The notes: a model not told the origin generated them from the letters alone. A stretch of 64,000 nucleotides of DNA from Eubacterium sp. (GCA_017463985.1 JAFUEH010000014.1:44664-108663); one strand, 5' to 3'; shown: positions 33,227 through 42,326, counted from the stretch's first letter. Made by a program: numbers and translations.

Positions 33227-36091
33227 ATGGAACAGGAAAACAAAAAGCAAAATAATGAGAAATCAAAAAAGAGCATAGTTAGTAAAGTGGTTATAATCAT
33301 CATATTACTACTCTTAATGTTTGGTATTTCGTTTTTAGTTGCCAATTATGTACATAAAAATAGTAGTATGCCTGTAAGTGCAACGGTAGAAAACGGACTT
33401 TCTGCGTACGAGCTTGCTCAAAAGTACGGCTATGACGGAACGTTGGAAGAATGGCTTGCTTCCTTGAACGGAAAATCAGCATACGATATTGCTGTTGAAA
33501 ACGGTTTTAGCGGTACAGAAAAAGAATGGCTTAATTTCGTTGAGGCAAACAGCAAGCAAACTCCTGCGACTATAAAGGACGCTAATTTTAATTCTAACGG
33601 CGATTTAATAATTACCCTTTCAGACGGAACGCAGATTGATGTTGGTAAGGTTGCAGGCTCTGACGGAAAGAACGGAGCAAACGGCAAAAATGGCACCAAC
33701 GGACAAGATGGCACCAATGGTAAAAATGGTTCCAACGGTAAGGATGGTATCAATGGTAAGGATGGTATCAACGGCAAAGACGGTGCTGATGGTAAGGACG
33801 GTCAAAACGGAGTTGACGGAATTAACGGTACTAACGGGCGTGATGGCACAAATGGTACTGACGGTGTCAACGGAACAAACGGTAGAGATGGCGTTGACGG
33901 TCAGGACGGCAGAGGTGTTTCTGCTGCAAGTGTCAATGCTGACGGTGAATTAGTGCTAACCTTCTCTGACGGTAGCTCGGTCAATCTTGATAAAGTAGTA
34001 GGCACGAACGGCATTGACGGAGTTAGTGTAACCAATTCTGAAATTAATACGAATGGCGAATTAGTGCTTACTTATTCTAATGGACAGTCGGCAAATCTCG
34101 GTATTGTTGTAGGTGCTAACGGACAAGACGGAAGAGATGGCACAGATGGTACAAACGGTCGTGATGGTGTTGATGGTCGAAATGGTGTTGACGGTCAAGA
34201 TGGTATCAGCATTACAAGTTCTGTAATCAACGCCAACGGAGAGTTGATACTCACTTACTCAGATGGCAATACTGCAAATCTCGGCGTTGTCGTTGGAGCA
34301 AACGGCAGAGACGGAAGAGATGGTACAAATGGTATAGACGGTACTAACGGCACAGATGGTGTAGGTATCTCAACTATTAATATCACAAGTGAAGGCAATC
34401 TTGAAATTACCTTAACCACAGGAACAACACTTGAACTTGGAAAAATCGTGGGTGCTGACGGACAAGATGGACGTGACGGTATTAATGGTATTGATGGTTC
34501 TAATGGCAGTGACGGCGTTGGAATTTCCAATACAAGCATTAATGAAAATGGCGAATTAGTTATTACCTATTCTGACGGAACTACTGTCAATCTTGGTGTC
34601 GTTAAAGGACAAAACGGTGCTAATGGCACTGACGGCAGCAACGGTCAAGACGGAATTGACGGACAAGACGGCATAGGCATTTTGAATTCAAGCATTGATG
34701 GAAGTGGAAATCTTGTTATTACATACACGGATAATACTTCCGTAAATCTCGGAAAGATCGTAGGTCGTGACGGTGTTGACGGTACTAACGGACGAGATGG
34801 TAGAGACGGTGATGATGGTCAAAACGGTCAAGACGGAATAGGTATCAGCGATGTAGCAATTAACGCTTCGGGCGAACTTGTTCTTACAATGTCCGATAAT
34901 CAAGTTATCAACCTTGGTAATATCAAAGGTGCAAAGGGCGATAAAGGTGAAAACGGTACAAACGGAAGCAACGGTCAAGACGGTCAAAATGGCTCTGACG
35001 GTGTTGGCATTGCTGATGTTACAATCTCTGAATTAGGTGCATTAACTGTTACTCTTACAAACGGTACAGTCCTTAATCTCGGTAATGTCAAGGGTGCTGA
35101 TGGTATCGGCATTGCAAGAAGTGAGATTAATGCAGATGGTGAGCTTGTGCTTACATACTCGGATGGTACGGTTTCAAATCTTGGTAAAATACTTGGAAAT
35201 GACGGTGCTGACGGTTTAGGTATAAAATCCGTAACCCTCTCAAGCGAAGGTGAATTGATAATTACCATGAGCGACAACTCTGTTACCAACCTTGGCTACA
35301 TCAAAGGTGAAAAAGGCGACAAAGGTGATAAGGGTGACAAGGGCGAAAAAGGCGATGACGGCAGAGGCATAGCTAATATGCAGTTAGTAAACGGTGAACT
35401 TATTGTTACTTATACTGATGGCACAACTGACAATCTCGGTAGTATAACAAGTGATGTAAATCCAGATGAATATAAGCTCGTATTTACATTTACAGGCGAT
35501 AATACTGTAAGTGTAAAGATAAACGATAACTACAAAAACAATGTTGAAAGTATTGTTATTCCATCAACCTATCAAGGAAGAACTGTGGCTAGTATAGAAG
35601 ATAATGCGTTTAAGGATTGCACATATTTAAAATCTGTTACCATACCTGACACAATTGTAACTATAGGTGAATACGCATTTAGTAATTGTAGTGAATTAAC
35701 AGGAGCGATTTTGCCGAATTCTGTAACAACACTTGGCAGCTTTGCATTTAGTGGATGTTCTAAATTGAGTAGCATAATTATTTCCAATAATATTTTGCGT
35801 CTGGAAGACAGAACTTTTAACGGTTGCGTTGCTCTTAGTTCTATTACCATACCTGCATCTGTTGAATACATACATCACTGGGCATTTAACGGTTGTTGCG
35901 ATACTCTTAATAGTATAACATTTGAAAAAACTACTGGATGGTCAAGATGTCTTTATCAAAATAGTAGCACTTGGCTATCAGTAAACTCTTCTATGATTGC
36001 AAATTCGCAGACAGCAGCAAGTTTGTTTTTTGAAGAAAATAACAATGTTCCATCAAAAAGATATGCGTACAACTGGAGAAATAATGGATAA
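33227..36091 (+). CDS. Membrane-anchored collagen-like/LRR surface protein
   Basis: 954 residues. A Lys-rich cytoplasmic N-terminus and one membrane helix (about 23-43) suggest a type II surface anchor without signal cleavage. Next come two SAYELAQKYGYDGTLEEWL-like repeats (about 60-105). Gly-X-Y tracts rich in Asn and Asp (GKDGINGKDG) alternate with about twelve modules of the form INxxGELVLTYSDGTxxNLGKVVG. The C-terminus (about 770-900) has BspA-type leucine-rich repeats such as IEDNAFKDCTYLKSVTIPD. No sortase motif is seen. Proline is nearly absent from the Gly-X-Y tracts. Probably a long stalk carrying a ligand-binding LRR head. It is the only large cargo gene of the island; GAGGTG precedes its ATG. 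Confidence 0.85.
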   Translation: MEQENKKQNNEKSKKSIVSKVVIIIILLLLMFGISFLVANYVHKNSSMPVSATVENGLSAYELAQKYGYDGTLEEWLASLNGKSAYDIAVENGFSGTEKEWLNFVEANSKQTPATIKDANFNSNGDLIITLSDGTQIDVGKVAGSDGKNGANGKNGTNGQDGTNGKNGSNGKDGINGKDGINGKDGADGKDGQNGVDGINGTNGRDGTNGTDGVNGTNGRDGVDGQDGRGVSAASVNADGELVLTFSDGSSVNLDKVVGTNGIDGVSVTNSEINTNGELVLTYSNGQSANLGIVVGANGQDGRDGTDGTNGRDGVDGRNGVDGQDGISITSSVINANGELILTYSDGNTANLGVVVGANGRDGRDGTNGIDGTNGTDGVGISTINITSEGNLEITLTTGTTLELGKIVGADGQDGRDGINGIDGSNGSDGVGISNTSINENGELVITYSDGTTVNLGVVKGQNGANGTDGSNGQDGIDGQDGIGILNSSIDGSGNLVITYTDNTSVNLGKIVGRDGVDGTNGRDGRDGDDGQNGQDGIGISDVAINASGELVLTMSDNQVINLGNIKGAKGDKGENGTNGSNGQDGQNGSDGVGIADVTISELGALTVTLTNGTVLNLGNVKGADGIGIARSEINADGELVLTYSDGTVSNLGKILGNDGADGLGIKSVTLSSEGELIITMSDNSVTNLGYIKGEKGDKGDKGDKGEKGDDGRGIANMQLVNGELIVTYTDGTTDNLGSITSDVNPDEYKLVFTFTGDNTVSVKINDNYKNNVESIVIPSTYQGRTVASIEDNAFKDCTYLKSVTIPDTIVTIGEYAFSNCSELTGAILPNSVTTLGSFAFSGCSKLSSIIISNNILRLEDRTFNGCVALSSITIPASVEYIHHWAFNGCCDTLNSITFEKTTGWSRCLYQNSSTWLSVNSSMIANSQTAASLFFEENNNVPSKRYAYNWRNNG

Positions 36092-36149
36092 AAAAACAGC
36101 CTTTTAGTAAAAGACTAAAAGGCGGAAAAGTTAAATGTTATAGTGAAAC

Positions 36150-36347
36150 TTAAAAGGTTCTCTCGATTGCGTAAGTTGAGTTACCTATAAAGACCTCAAC
36201 ACCACCGTCGCCGAGTTCAACAACATCAATATCATAATCTTCAAGTTCGTGTACTGATTTAAGAAATGCTTTGAGAACATCGGCACCACACTCAAACGGC
36301 TGGTTTCTCTCTGCGATTTCTTCGGCTGATAAAATTCTTCTTACCAT
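36150..36347 (-). CDS. Small protein of unknown function (65 aa)
   Basis: Encodes MVRRILSAEEIAERNQPFEC and then a region with DVVELGDGGVEVFIGNSTYAIERTF. AAAGGAGA precedes the ATG at 36347, so translation is credible. No family recognised. It is convergent with the cargo gene; a short gap separates the two stop codons. Confidence 0.65.
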   Translation of the reverse strand: MVRRILSAEEIAERNQPFECGADVLKAFLKSVHELEDYDIDVVELGDGGVEVFIGNSTYAIERTF

Positions 36348-36745
36348 AGTCGGTCTCCTTTCTTTAATTTTTGAAAAGAGATAATCACATTTCGGTTAAA
36401 TGGCTTATGTTCAATATATCACGCAGACGGTTTCAGAGTGATACAGGGAAGCATAAGAAATTATTTCTTTCTTCAAAAATATATAAGGTTTTGACGGTAA
36501 ACTGAATAAGAGGTAGAGCAACCCTTCAAAAGCTGAAACAAGGTTTTGAGGGGTTGTTTTTATGTTGAGAAAAATTTTTCAAAAAAATATTAAAAATAAC
36601 ATCTGTTTTAGTTTATACCAGAGTCAAGGCAGAGAACGGAGGAAACACCCTGTTTAAGCGGTAAAACCTATAAAAGAAACAGTTGAATTCTTTTCCTTTA
36701 TAACATATAATACGCTACATCATAATACCAAAGGGGGAAGCAGTA
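36348..36745 (+). other. Intergenic region with terminator, no clear gene
   Basis: A 13-bp stem CAACCCTTCAAAA/TTTTGAGGGGTTG with a 12-nt loop and a T run (about 36519-36561) forms a plus-strand terminator. A 31-codon frame from ATG 36562 lacks a ribosome site. The rest is AT-rich and may contain the recombinase promoter and its crossover site. Confidence 0.5.
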
Positions 36746-37333
36746 ATGATTTACGGCTATGCAAGATGTTCAACTAACGAGGACTTACAGGATATAAAAA
36801 GGCAAGTCAGAGAGTTAATTCAAATGGGTGTTCCTGAAGAGAATATCTACAAGGAATATCAAAGCGGAACAAAGGTTGACCGTGTTGAACTTGACAGGCT
36901 GACCCGAGCCGTAGGCGAGGGGGATAGTATTATCACAACCGAAGTCAGCAGAATTACACGCAGTACAAAGCAGTTATGTGAGATAGTTGAATTTGCAAAG
37001 GAAAATCACATTAAACTTGTATTTGGTAATTTTGTTGTTGATTGCAGTAAAGAGCTTGACCCTATGACAGAGGGTATGCTTAAAATGATGGGTGTATTCA
37101 GCGAGCTTGAAAGGAATATGACAAGTCAGCGAGTAAAAAGCGGTATGCAGAACGCAAGAGCAAAGGGCAAGCAGATAGGCAGACCAAATACAACCGTTGA
37201 GGATATACCTCAAATCTTTTACAGACACTATCCTAAATACAAAAGCGGAGAAATTAACAAGGCTGAATTTTCAAGGCTTTGCGACCTCTCCTATCCTACA
37301 ATATTCAAATATATTAAAATCGTTGAGAATTAA
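36746..37333 (+). CDS. Serine recombinase, resolvase/invertase family
   Basis: 195 residues. The catalytic serine is Ser9 in YGYARCSTNEDLQDIKRQ. Further resolvase motifs are EYQSGTKVDRVELDRL, TEVSRITRSTKQL and the GVFSELERNMTSQRVKSGMQNARAKGKQIGRP hinge, followed by a short HTH region. It is a small resolvase-type enzyme, not a large integrase. Within an island already served by a tyrosine integrase it may resolve multimers after replication or invert a segment. GGGGGAAG precedes the ATG. Confidence 0.9.
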   Translation: MIYGYARCSTNEDLQDIKRQVRELIQMGVPEENIYKEYQSGTKVDRVELDRLTRAVGEGDSIITTEVSRITRSTKQLCEIVEFAKENHIKLVFGNFVVDCSKELDPMTEGMLKMMGVFSELERNMTSQRVKSGMQNARAKGKQIGRPNTTVEDIPQIFYRHYPKYKSGEINKAEFSRLCDLSYPTIFKYIKIVEN

Positions 37334-37424
37334 TTTTATAATTTAACTTTTATATTTATCTGTTTAGAACAATGGTATAAAGACCAAATAAAGACCAAGT
37401 TGATAATATTACAAAATAATAATA

Positions 37425-37465
37425 AAAAGAAAAAACCTGTAAACTTGCTTGTTTACAGGTTTTCC
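37425..37465. terminator. Bidirectional terminator at the right end of the island
   Basis: A 13-bp perfect stem (37432-37444 with 37451-37463). On the minus strand it follows the tRNA CCA end by a few bases and ends in a T run, so it replaces the tRNA terminator displaced by integration. On the plus strand it can end the recombinase transcript. Confidence 0.85.
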
Positions 37466-37468
37466 TTG

Positions 37469-37513
37469 TGGCAGGGGCAGAAGGACTTGAACCCTCGGCA
37501 CGCGGTTTTGGAG
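37469..37513. repeat. Right attachment site (attR), 45 bp
   Basis: Identical to 27232-27276. It forms the 3' part of the intact tRNA-Trp gene. Confidence 0.9.
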
Positions 37514-37544
37514 ACCGCTGCTCTACCAACTGAGCTATACCCCT
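37469..37544 (-). tRNA. trnW: tRNA-Trp (anticodon CCA)
   Basis: A 76-nt cloverleaf on the minus strand with encoded CCA. The acceptor stem AGGGGTA/TGCCCCT, D arm with AGCTCAGTTGGTAGAGC, anticodon loop CTCCAAA and T arm GAGGGTTCAAGTCCTTC are all intact. The anticodon CCA reads UGG. The 3' half comes from the island's attachment site. Confidence 0.97.
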
Positions 37545-37569
37545 AAATATTCTGTTTCGCAACGGATAT

Positions 37570-37598
37570 ACTATAACAGATTTTTGACGGAAATGCAA
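37570..37598 (-). promoter_or_regulatory. tRNA-Trp promoter
   Basis: On the minus strand TTGCAT (37598-37593) and TATAGT (37575-37570) are 17 bp apart, giving a start about 18 nt before the mature tRNA. Confidence 0.75.
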
Positions 37599-37678
37599 GT
37601 GTTTTTTTCGATTTTGTCTTTTCCGTCCTTTTTTCTGTTCTGTTTTTTGGCGCAATTTTGGTGACTGTGAAATCGAGG

Positions 37679-37708
37679 TTGACATTTTTGCCCTAGATAT
37701 TGTATAAT
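37679..37708 (+). promoter_or_regulatory. Promoter of the topoisomerase operon
   Basis: TTGACA (37679-37684) and TATAAT (37703-37708) with 18-bp spacing, divergent from the tRNA promoter. Confidence 0.75.
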
Positions 37709-37745
37709 GCACTATGTATGTATACATCTTGTTGGAGGTGTCAAC

Positions 37746-39728
37746 TTGGCAAAAAAAGCTTATGATAATGAGAGCATCAAGTCCTTAAAGGGCGCTGATC
37801 AAGTGCGGCTGCGTCCGGCTGTCATCTTTGGCTCGGACGGTATCGAGGGCTGTGAACATTCTATTTTTGAGATCATGTCTAACTCGATCGACGAGGCGCG
37901 AGAGGGCAGGGGTAATAAGATTATCGTTACCCGTTTCCTTGACGGTTCGGTAGAGATCCAGGACTTTGGCGCCGGTATTCCGGTGGAATATAACGAGCGT
38001 GAAAAGGAATATAACTGGAAGCTGCTGTTCTGTACGCTGTATGCCGGCGGTAAATACGACAATAACAGCGGTGCGAATTACTCCTTTTCGCTCGGATTAA
38101 ACGGTCTCGGCCTTTGTGCTACGCAGTTCGCAAGCGAATATATGGACGCGGAGATCAAGCGCGACGGCTTTCGTTATAACCTGCATTTTGAAAAAGGTAA
38201 AAACAAGGGCGGGCTGAAAAAAGAGCCTTACGGAAAGCGCGGCGATACCGGCACGAAAATCCGCTGGAAGCCTGATCTTTCCGTCTTTACCGACATCAAT
38301 GTGCCGGTGGAATTCTATCAGGAAACGATCAAACGCCAGGCGATCGTGAACGGCGGCATCTCGTTTGTTTTTAAGAATCAGCTGACGGCTTCTCAGTTTG
38401 AAACGACGGAATACCGCTACGAAAACGGTATTCAGGATTATGTAAAGGAGCTGGCCGGTGAGGACGCTTTTACAACGCCGCAGTATTGGGAATGCGAACG
38501 CGTCGGGCGCGACCGTGCCGATCTGAACGATTATAAGCTGAAGATCACCGCCTGTCTTGCCTTTTCTAATAAAACGCAGCGCAAGGAATATTATCATAAT
38601 TCCTCTTTTTTGGAGCACGGCGGCTCGCCGGAAAAGGCGTTTCGCTCTGCGTTCGTGAACCAGATCAATGCGTATCTGAAGGCGAATAATAAGCTGAATA
38701 AAACTGATACGGCCATCAACGCACAGGATATCGAGGAATGTGTGATTTTTGTGGTGTCCAGTTTTTCCACGCAGACGTCGTATGAAAACCAGACGAAAAA
38801 GGCGATCACGAATAAATTCATTCAGGACGCGATGACAGAATTTTTCCGTCAGCAGCTGGAGATTTATTTTATTGAAAACAAGCTGGATGCGGATAAGATC
38901 ACCGAGCAGCTGCTGATCAATATGCGCTCCCGTATCAAGGCGGAAAAAACGCGCAAAAATTTAAAAACCACTCTCCAGGCGAAGGTGGATATGACGAACC
39001 GTATCCAAAAGTTCGTTGACTGCCGCTCGAAGGATGTGAACGAACGCGAGATCTTTATTGTGGAGGGCGATTCTGCACTGGGCGCCTGTAAGCAGGCGAG
39101 AGACGCGAACTTTCAGGCGTTGATGCCGGTGCGCGGTAAGATCCTGAACTGCCTGAAATCGGACTATGACAAGATCTTTAAAAGCGATATTATCACGGAT
39201 CTGATCAAAGTGCTCGGCTGCGGCGTGGAGGTCAAAAGCAAAGCAGCGAAGGACGTCTCTATGTTCGACATGGACAACCTGCGCTGGAGTAAGATTATGA
39301 TCTGTACCGATGCTGATGTGGACGGCTTCCAGATCCGCACGCTGATATTGACCATGATCTACCGATTAATGCCGAAGCTCATCGAAGCCGGCAAGGTCTA
39401 TATCGCGGAGTCACCACTCTATGAGGTCACCTGTAAGGACCAGACCTATTTCGCCTATAACGAGGTGGAAATGGACGCGATCAAAGCCGAGCTGGACGGT
39501 AAAAAGTATACGGTTCAGCGCTCTAAGGGTCTTGGTGAGAACGAGGCGGATATGATGAACCTGACGACGATGAATCCGGCAACGCGCCGTCTGATCAAGG
39601 TTAAGCCGAGCGACGCGCAGGCCACGAGCGAAATGTTTGACCTCCTGCTGGGCGATAACCTCGACGGTCGTAAGGAATATATCGCAGATTACGGACATCT
39701 GTATATTGATGCCGCGGACGTTTCGTAA
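37746..39728 (+). CDS. parE: Type II topoisomerase ATPase subunit (topoisomerase IV B/ParE-type)
   Basis: 660 residues from TTG 37746 with GGAGGT upstream; the frame to the left contains the promoter. The GHKL ATPase shows SIFEIMSNSIDEAREG (Asn and Glu), IQDFGAGIP and GLNGLGLCATQF. The TOPRIM part shows FIVEGDSALGACKQA and CTDADVDGFQIRTL. The C-terminus ends with a GLGENEAD-type block. It supplies ATP-driven strand passage with the following gene. A complete GyrB would be similar in size; no gyrA is near, so ParE is preferred on the basis of the partner. Confidence 0.85.
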   Translation: MAKKAYDNESIKSLKGADQVRLRPAVIFGSDGIEGCEHSIFEIMSNSIDEAREGRGNKIIVTRFLDGSVEIQDFGAGIPVEYNEREKEYNWKLLFCTLYAGGKYDNNSGANYSFSLGLNGLGLCATQFASEYMDAEIKRDGFRYNLHFEKGKNKGGLKKEPYGKRGDTGTKIRWKPDLSVFTDINVPVEFYQETIKRQAIVNGGISFVFKNQLTASQFETTEYRYENGIQDYVKELAGEDAFTTPQYWECERVGRDRADLNDYKLKITACLAFSNKTQRKEYYHNSSFLEHGGSPEKAFRSAFVNQINAYLKANNKLNKTDTAINAQDIEECVIFVVSSFSTQTSYENQTKKAITNKFIQDAMTEFFRQQLEIYFIENKLDADKITEQLLINMRSRIKAEKTRKNLKTTLQAKVDMTNRIQKFVDCRSKDVNEREIFIVEGDSALGACKQARDANFQALMPVRGKILNCLKSDYDKIFKSDIITDLIKVLGCGVEVKSKAAKDVSMFDMDNLRWSKIMICTDADVDGFQIRTLILTMIYRLMPKLIEAGKVYIAESPLYEVTCKDQTYFAYNEVEMDAIKAELDGKKYTVQRSKGLGENEADMMNLTTMNPATRRLIKVKPSDAQATSEMFDLLLGDNLDGRKEYIADYGHLYIDAADVS

Positions 39729-39742
39729 GGGAGGAAGGTATT

Positions 39743-41986
39743 ATGGCAAGAAAAAAACGCAATACTCCCGAGACGGTCAGCACGAACGCGCTGGCCGATA
39801 ACGTCCATATTCAGGGCGCCGGCTCGGTAAAGGACGAACACATTGTCGATACACTGACGTCCAACTATATGCCTTATGCGATGAGCGTTATCCTTTCGCG
39901 TGCAATTCCGGAGATCGACGGCTTTAAGCCCTCTCACCGTAAGCTGCTCTATACCATGTATAACATGGGCCTGCTGCAGGGCGGAACGATTAAGAGCGCG
40001 AATATCGTCGGCAGAACGATGCAGCTCAACCCTCACGGCGACGCTTCTATTTACGAGACGATGATCCGTCTGTCACGCGGCAACGAGAGCCTCCTGTATC
40101 CGTATGTGGAATCCAAGGGTAACTTCGGTAAAGCCTATTCCAAGAACATGATGTACGCCGCGTCGCGTTATACGGAAGCGAAGCTGGCGCCGATTGCGAA
40201 GGAGCTTTTTGAGGATATTAATAAAAACACGGTTGACTTTGTAAACAATTATGACAATACGATGAAGGAGCCGACGCTGCTGCCGGTGACGTTTCCGTCT
40301 GTTTTGGCGAATGTCACGACCGGTATCGCTGTCGGTATGGCTTCCTCCATTGCTTCGTTTAACCTGCGTGAGCTGTGTGAGACAACTGTCGCACTGATCA
40401 AAAACCCGGAGCATGCTATTAGCGAAACCCTGCTTGCGCCCGATTTTGTCGGCGGCGGTTACATCATTTATGACCGCGAGGAGCTGGAAAAGATCTATGC
40501 TACCGGCAGAGGCTCTGTCCGCGTTCGGGCAAAGTATGCCTACGATAAGGCTTATAACTGTATCGATATCACGGAAATTCCGCCTACGACCACGTCAGAG
40601 GCAATCATCGATAAGATTGTGGAGCTGGTGAAGGGCAATAAGGTCAAGGAGCTGTCCGATCTTCGTGATGAAACCGACTTGAAGGGCTTGCGTATCACAC
40701 TGGATCTGAAGCGCGGCACCGATCCGGATAAGCTGATGACGAAGCTGTATAAGCTGACACCGCTCGAGGATACCTTCTCCTGTAACTTCAACGTGCTGGT
40801 AAAGGGCTATCCGAAGGTGCTCGGCGTCGGTGATATCCTCAAGGAGTGGATCGATTTTCGCTTAGAATGCGTCAGGAGGAGAACGCAGTTCACGCTCGAT
40901 AAAAAGGCGGAGCGGCTGCATCTGCTGCGCGGCTTGGAAAAGATCTTGCTGGATATTGATAAGGCGATCAAAATCATCCGCGAGACGGAATCGGAGGCGG
41001 AGGTCGTCCCGAATTTAATGATCGGCTTCGGTATCGATAAGGTACAGGCGGAGTACGTGGCGGAGATCAAGCTGCGCCACCTGAACCGTGAATATATCCT
41101 TAAGCGCACCAAGGATATTGAGGAGCTGGAGAAGGAGATCGCAGAGCTGGAGGCGATCCTTGGCAGTAAGAATAAGCTCAAGCGTATTATCATTAAGGAG
41201 CTGGAGGCTGTTGCTGATAAGTACGCCGGCGAACGCCGCAGCCAGATCCTTTATGAAGTCGAGGAGTTTGACGCAACGCAGGCGGTCGAGGTTCCTGACT
41301 ATCCCGTTACGCTGTTCATTACGAAGGAGGGCTATCTCAATAAGATCAGAACGGCCAACCTGCGCATGAGCGGCGAGCAGAAGGTGAAGGAGGGCGACGC
41401 GGTAGCGCGCACCTTTGAATGCTCCAACCGCGACGAGCTGCTTGTCTTTACCGATAAAGCGCAGGTCTATAAAGCGAAGGTAGACGATTTTGCCGACTCA
41501 AAAGCCTCTGTGCTCGGTACCTTTGTTGCCGGTAAGCTGGAGATGGAGCCGGACGAGAAAATTGTCTTTATCTGTGTTCTTCGCGAATATAAGGGCTTTA
41601 TGATCTTTGCCTTTGAGAACGGCAAGGTCGCTAAGGTAGATATTACGGCGTATCAGACAAAGACGAACCGTAAGAAGCTGCTTAAAGCCTATTCTACGAA
41701 AGCGCCGCTTGCTGCGATGGAATACCTAGAGGAAGACACAGAGCTGGTACTGTCCTCCACCAGCGGCCGGATGCTGCTGTTTAATACGGCTTCTATCACT
41801 GCGAAAACGACGAAGGATACGATCGGTGTTGCCGTCATGACGCAAAAGAAGAACGCCCGCGTGGATGCCATACACTTTTATCAGGAGGGCGAGTTTGAAA
41901 AGCCTTGGCGCTTCCGCACGAAAAACCTGCCGGCTGCCGGCGCGCTGCCGGGACCGGCTGATAATACCGCGCAGCTTACTTTTTAA
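39743..41986 (+). CDS. parC: Type II topoisomerase cleavage subunit (topoisomerase IV A/ParC-type)
   Basis: 747 residues. The breakage-reunion domain begins YMPYAMSVILSRAIPEIDGFKPSHRKLLYTMY; the nucleophilic Tyr lies in MMYAASRYTEAKLA. A coiled coil with KRTKDIEELEKEIAELEAIL follows. The C-terminal beta-pinwheel lacks a canonical GyrA box (QRRGGKG), which argues for decatenating topoisomerase IV rather than gyrase. GGGAGGAAGG precedes the ATG, 14 bp after parE. Confidence 0.86.
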   Translation: MARKKRNTPETVSTNALADNVHIQGAGSVKDEHIVDTLTSNYMPYAMSVILSRAIPEIDGFKPSHRKLLYTMYNMGLLQGGTIKSANIVGRTMQLNPHGDASIYETMIRLSRGNESLLYPYVESKGNFGKAYSKNMMYAASRYTEAKLAPIAKELFEDINKNTVDFVNNYDNTMKEPTLLPVTFPSVLANVTTGIAVGMASSIASFNLRELCETTVALIKNPEHAISETLLAPDFVGGGYIIYDREELEKIYATGRGSVRVRAKYAYDKAYNCIDITEIPPTTTSEAIIDKIVELVKGNKVKELSDLRDETDLKGLRITLDLKRGTDPDKLMTKLYKLTPLEDTFSCNFNVLVKGYPKVLGVGDILKEWIDFRLECVRRRTQFTLDKKAERLHLLRGLEKILLDIDKAIKIIRETESEAEVVPNLMIGFGIDKVQAEYVAEIKLRHLNREYILKRTKDIEELEKEIAELEAILGSKNKLKRIIIKELEAVADKYAGERRSQILYEVEEFDATQAVEVPDYPVTLFITKEGYLNKIRTANLRMSGEQKVKEGDAVARTFECSNRDELLVFTDKAQVYKAKVDDFADSKASVLGTFVAGKLEMEPDEKIVFICVLREYKGFMIFAFENGKVAKVDITAYQTKTNRKKLLKAYSTKAPLAAMEYLEEDTELVLSSTSGRMLLFNTASITAKTTKDTIGVAVMTQKKNARVDAIHFYQEGEFEKPWRFRTKNLPAAGALPGPADNTAQLTF

Positions 41987-42011
41987 TTATTTAATAAATT
42001 GAAAAAAAGGC

Positions 42012-42040
42012 TTGCATTATGGGTTTTCTTGTGTTATAAT
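42012..42040 (+). promoter_or_regulatory. secG promoter
   Basis: TTGCAT (42012-42017) and TATAAT (42035-42040), 17 bp apart, 35 bp before the start. Confidence 0.8.
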
Positions 42041-42074
42041 GCGTTAGTGCTAAAATTCTATGGAGGTTTACAAT

Positions 42075-42326
42075 ATGCTCTGGTATCATTATGTATTCGG
42101 ATCAATTTTAATTGTTGCGTCAATTATTATAACTATCGTTGTGCTGATGCAGGAGGGTCGTAACCAGAACCTTTCCGGCGTTATCGGCGGACCGTCCGAT
42201 AACTACGGCGGCAAGGCGAAGGGCAGAACCGTTGACAGCAAGCTTGAAAAATTAACGAAATGGTTGATCGCCGTTTTCTTTGTGATCGTTCTTGCTGCAT
42301 TTCTTGTTTTCTTGTTTGTTGTATAA
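42075..42326 (+). CDS. secG: Preprotein translocase subunit SecG
   Basis: 83 residues from ATG 42075 (GGAGGT at 42062-42067). Two hydrophobic segments (about 5-25 and 60-80) flank VVLMQEGRNQNLSGVIGG, the conserved SecG loop. It helps SecYEA translocate proteins. Transcribed alone between its promoter and a terminator. Confidence 0.92.
   Translation: MLWYHYVFGSILIVASIIITIVVLMQEGRNQNLSGVIGGPSDNYGGKAKGRTVDSKLEKLTKWLIAVFFVIVLAAFLVFLFVV

Larger units (their letters stand above)
27232..37513. mobile_element. 10.2-kb integrative island in tRNA-Trp
   Basis: A 45-bp perfect direct repeat (27232-27276 and 37469-37513) bounds an AT-rich segment unlike the flanking DNA. The repeat is the 3' part of tRNA-Trp; the complete tRNA is kept at the right end. 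In order it encodes DUF3846, tyrosine integrase, primase-helicase, excisionase-like protein, divergent C1-type repressor, collagen/LRR cargo, a small protein and a serine recombinase. No capsid, tail, terminase, relaxase or type IV secretion genes are visible, so it resembles a phage-satellite-like or mobilisable replicative island rather than a full prophage or ICE. How it spreads is unknown. Confidence 0.9.

Noticed and set aside
33640-35400. Tandem DNA repeats that could be read as a CRISPR or satellite array
   Set aside because: They are fully explained by the codons of the Gly-X-Y and beta-module repeats of the 954-aa protein in one continuous frame.
36562-36657. 31-codon ORF after the terminator upstream of the serine recombinase
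   Set aside because: No ribosome site, and the start codon directly follows a terminator T run.
37356-37727. 123-aa minus-strand ORF over tRNA-Trp
   Set aside because: It reads through the tRNA gene, its promoter and a terminator; this is a chance frame.
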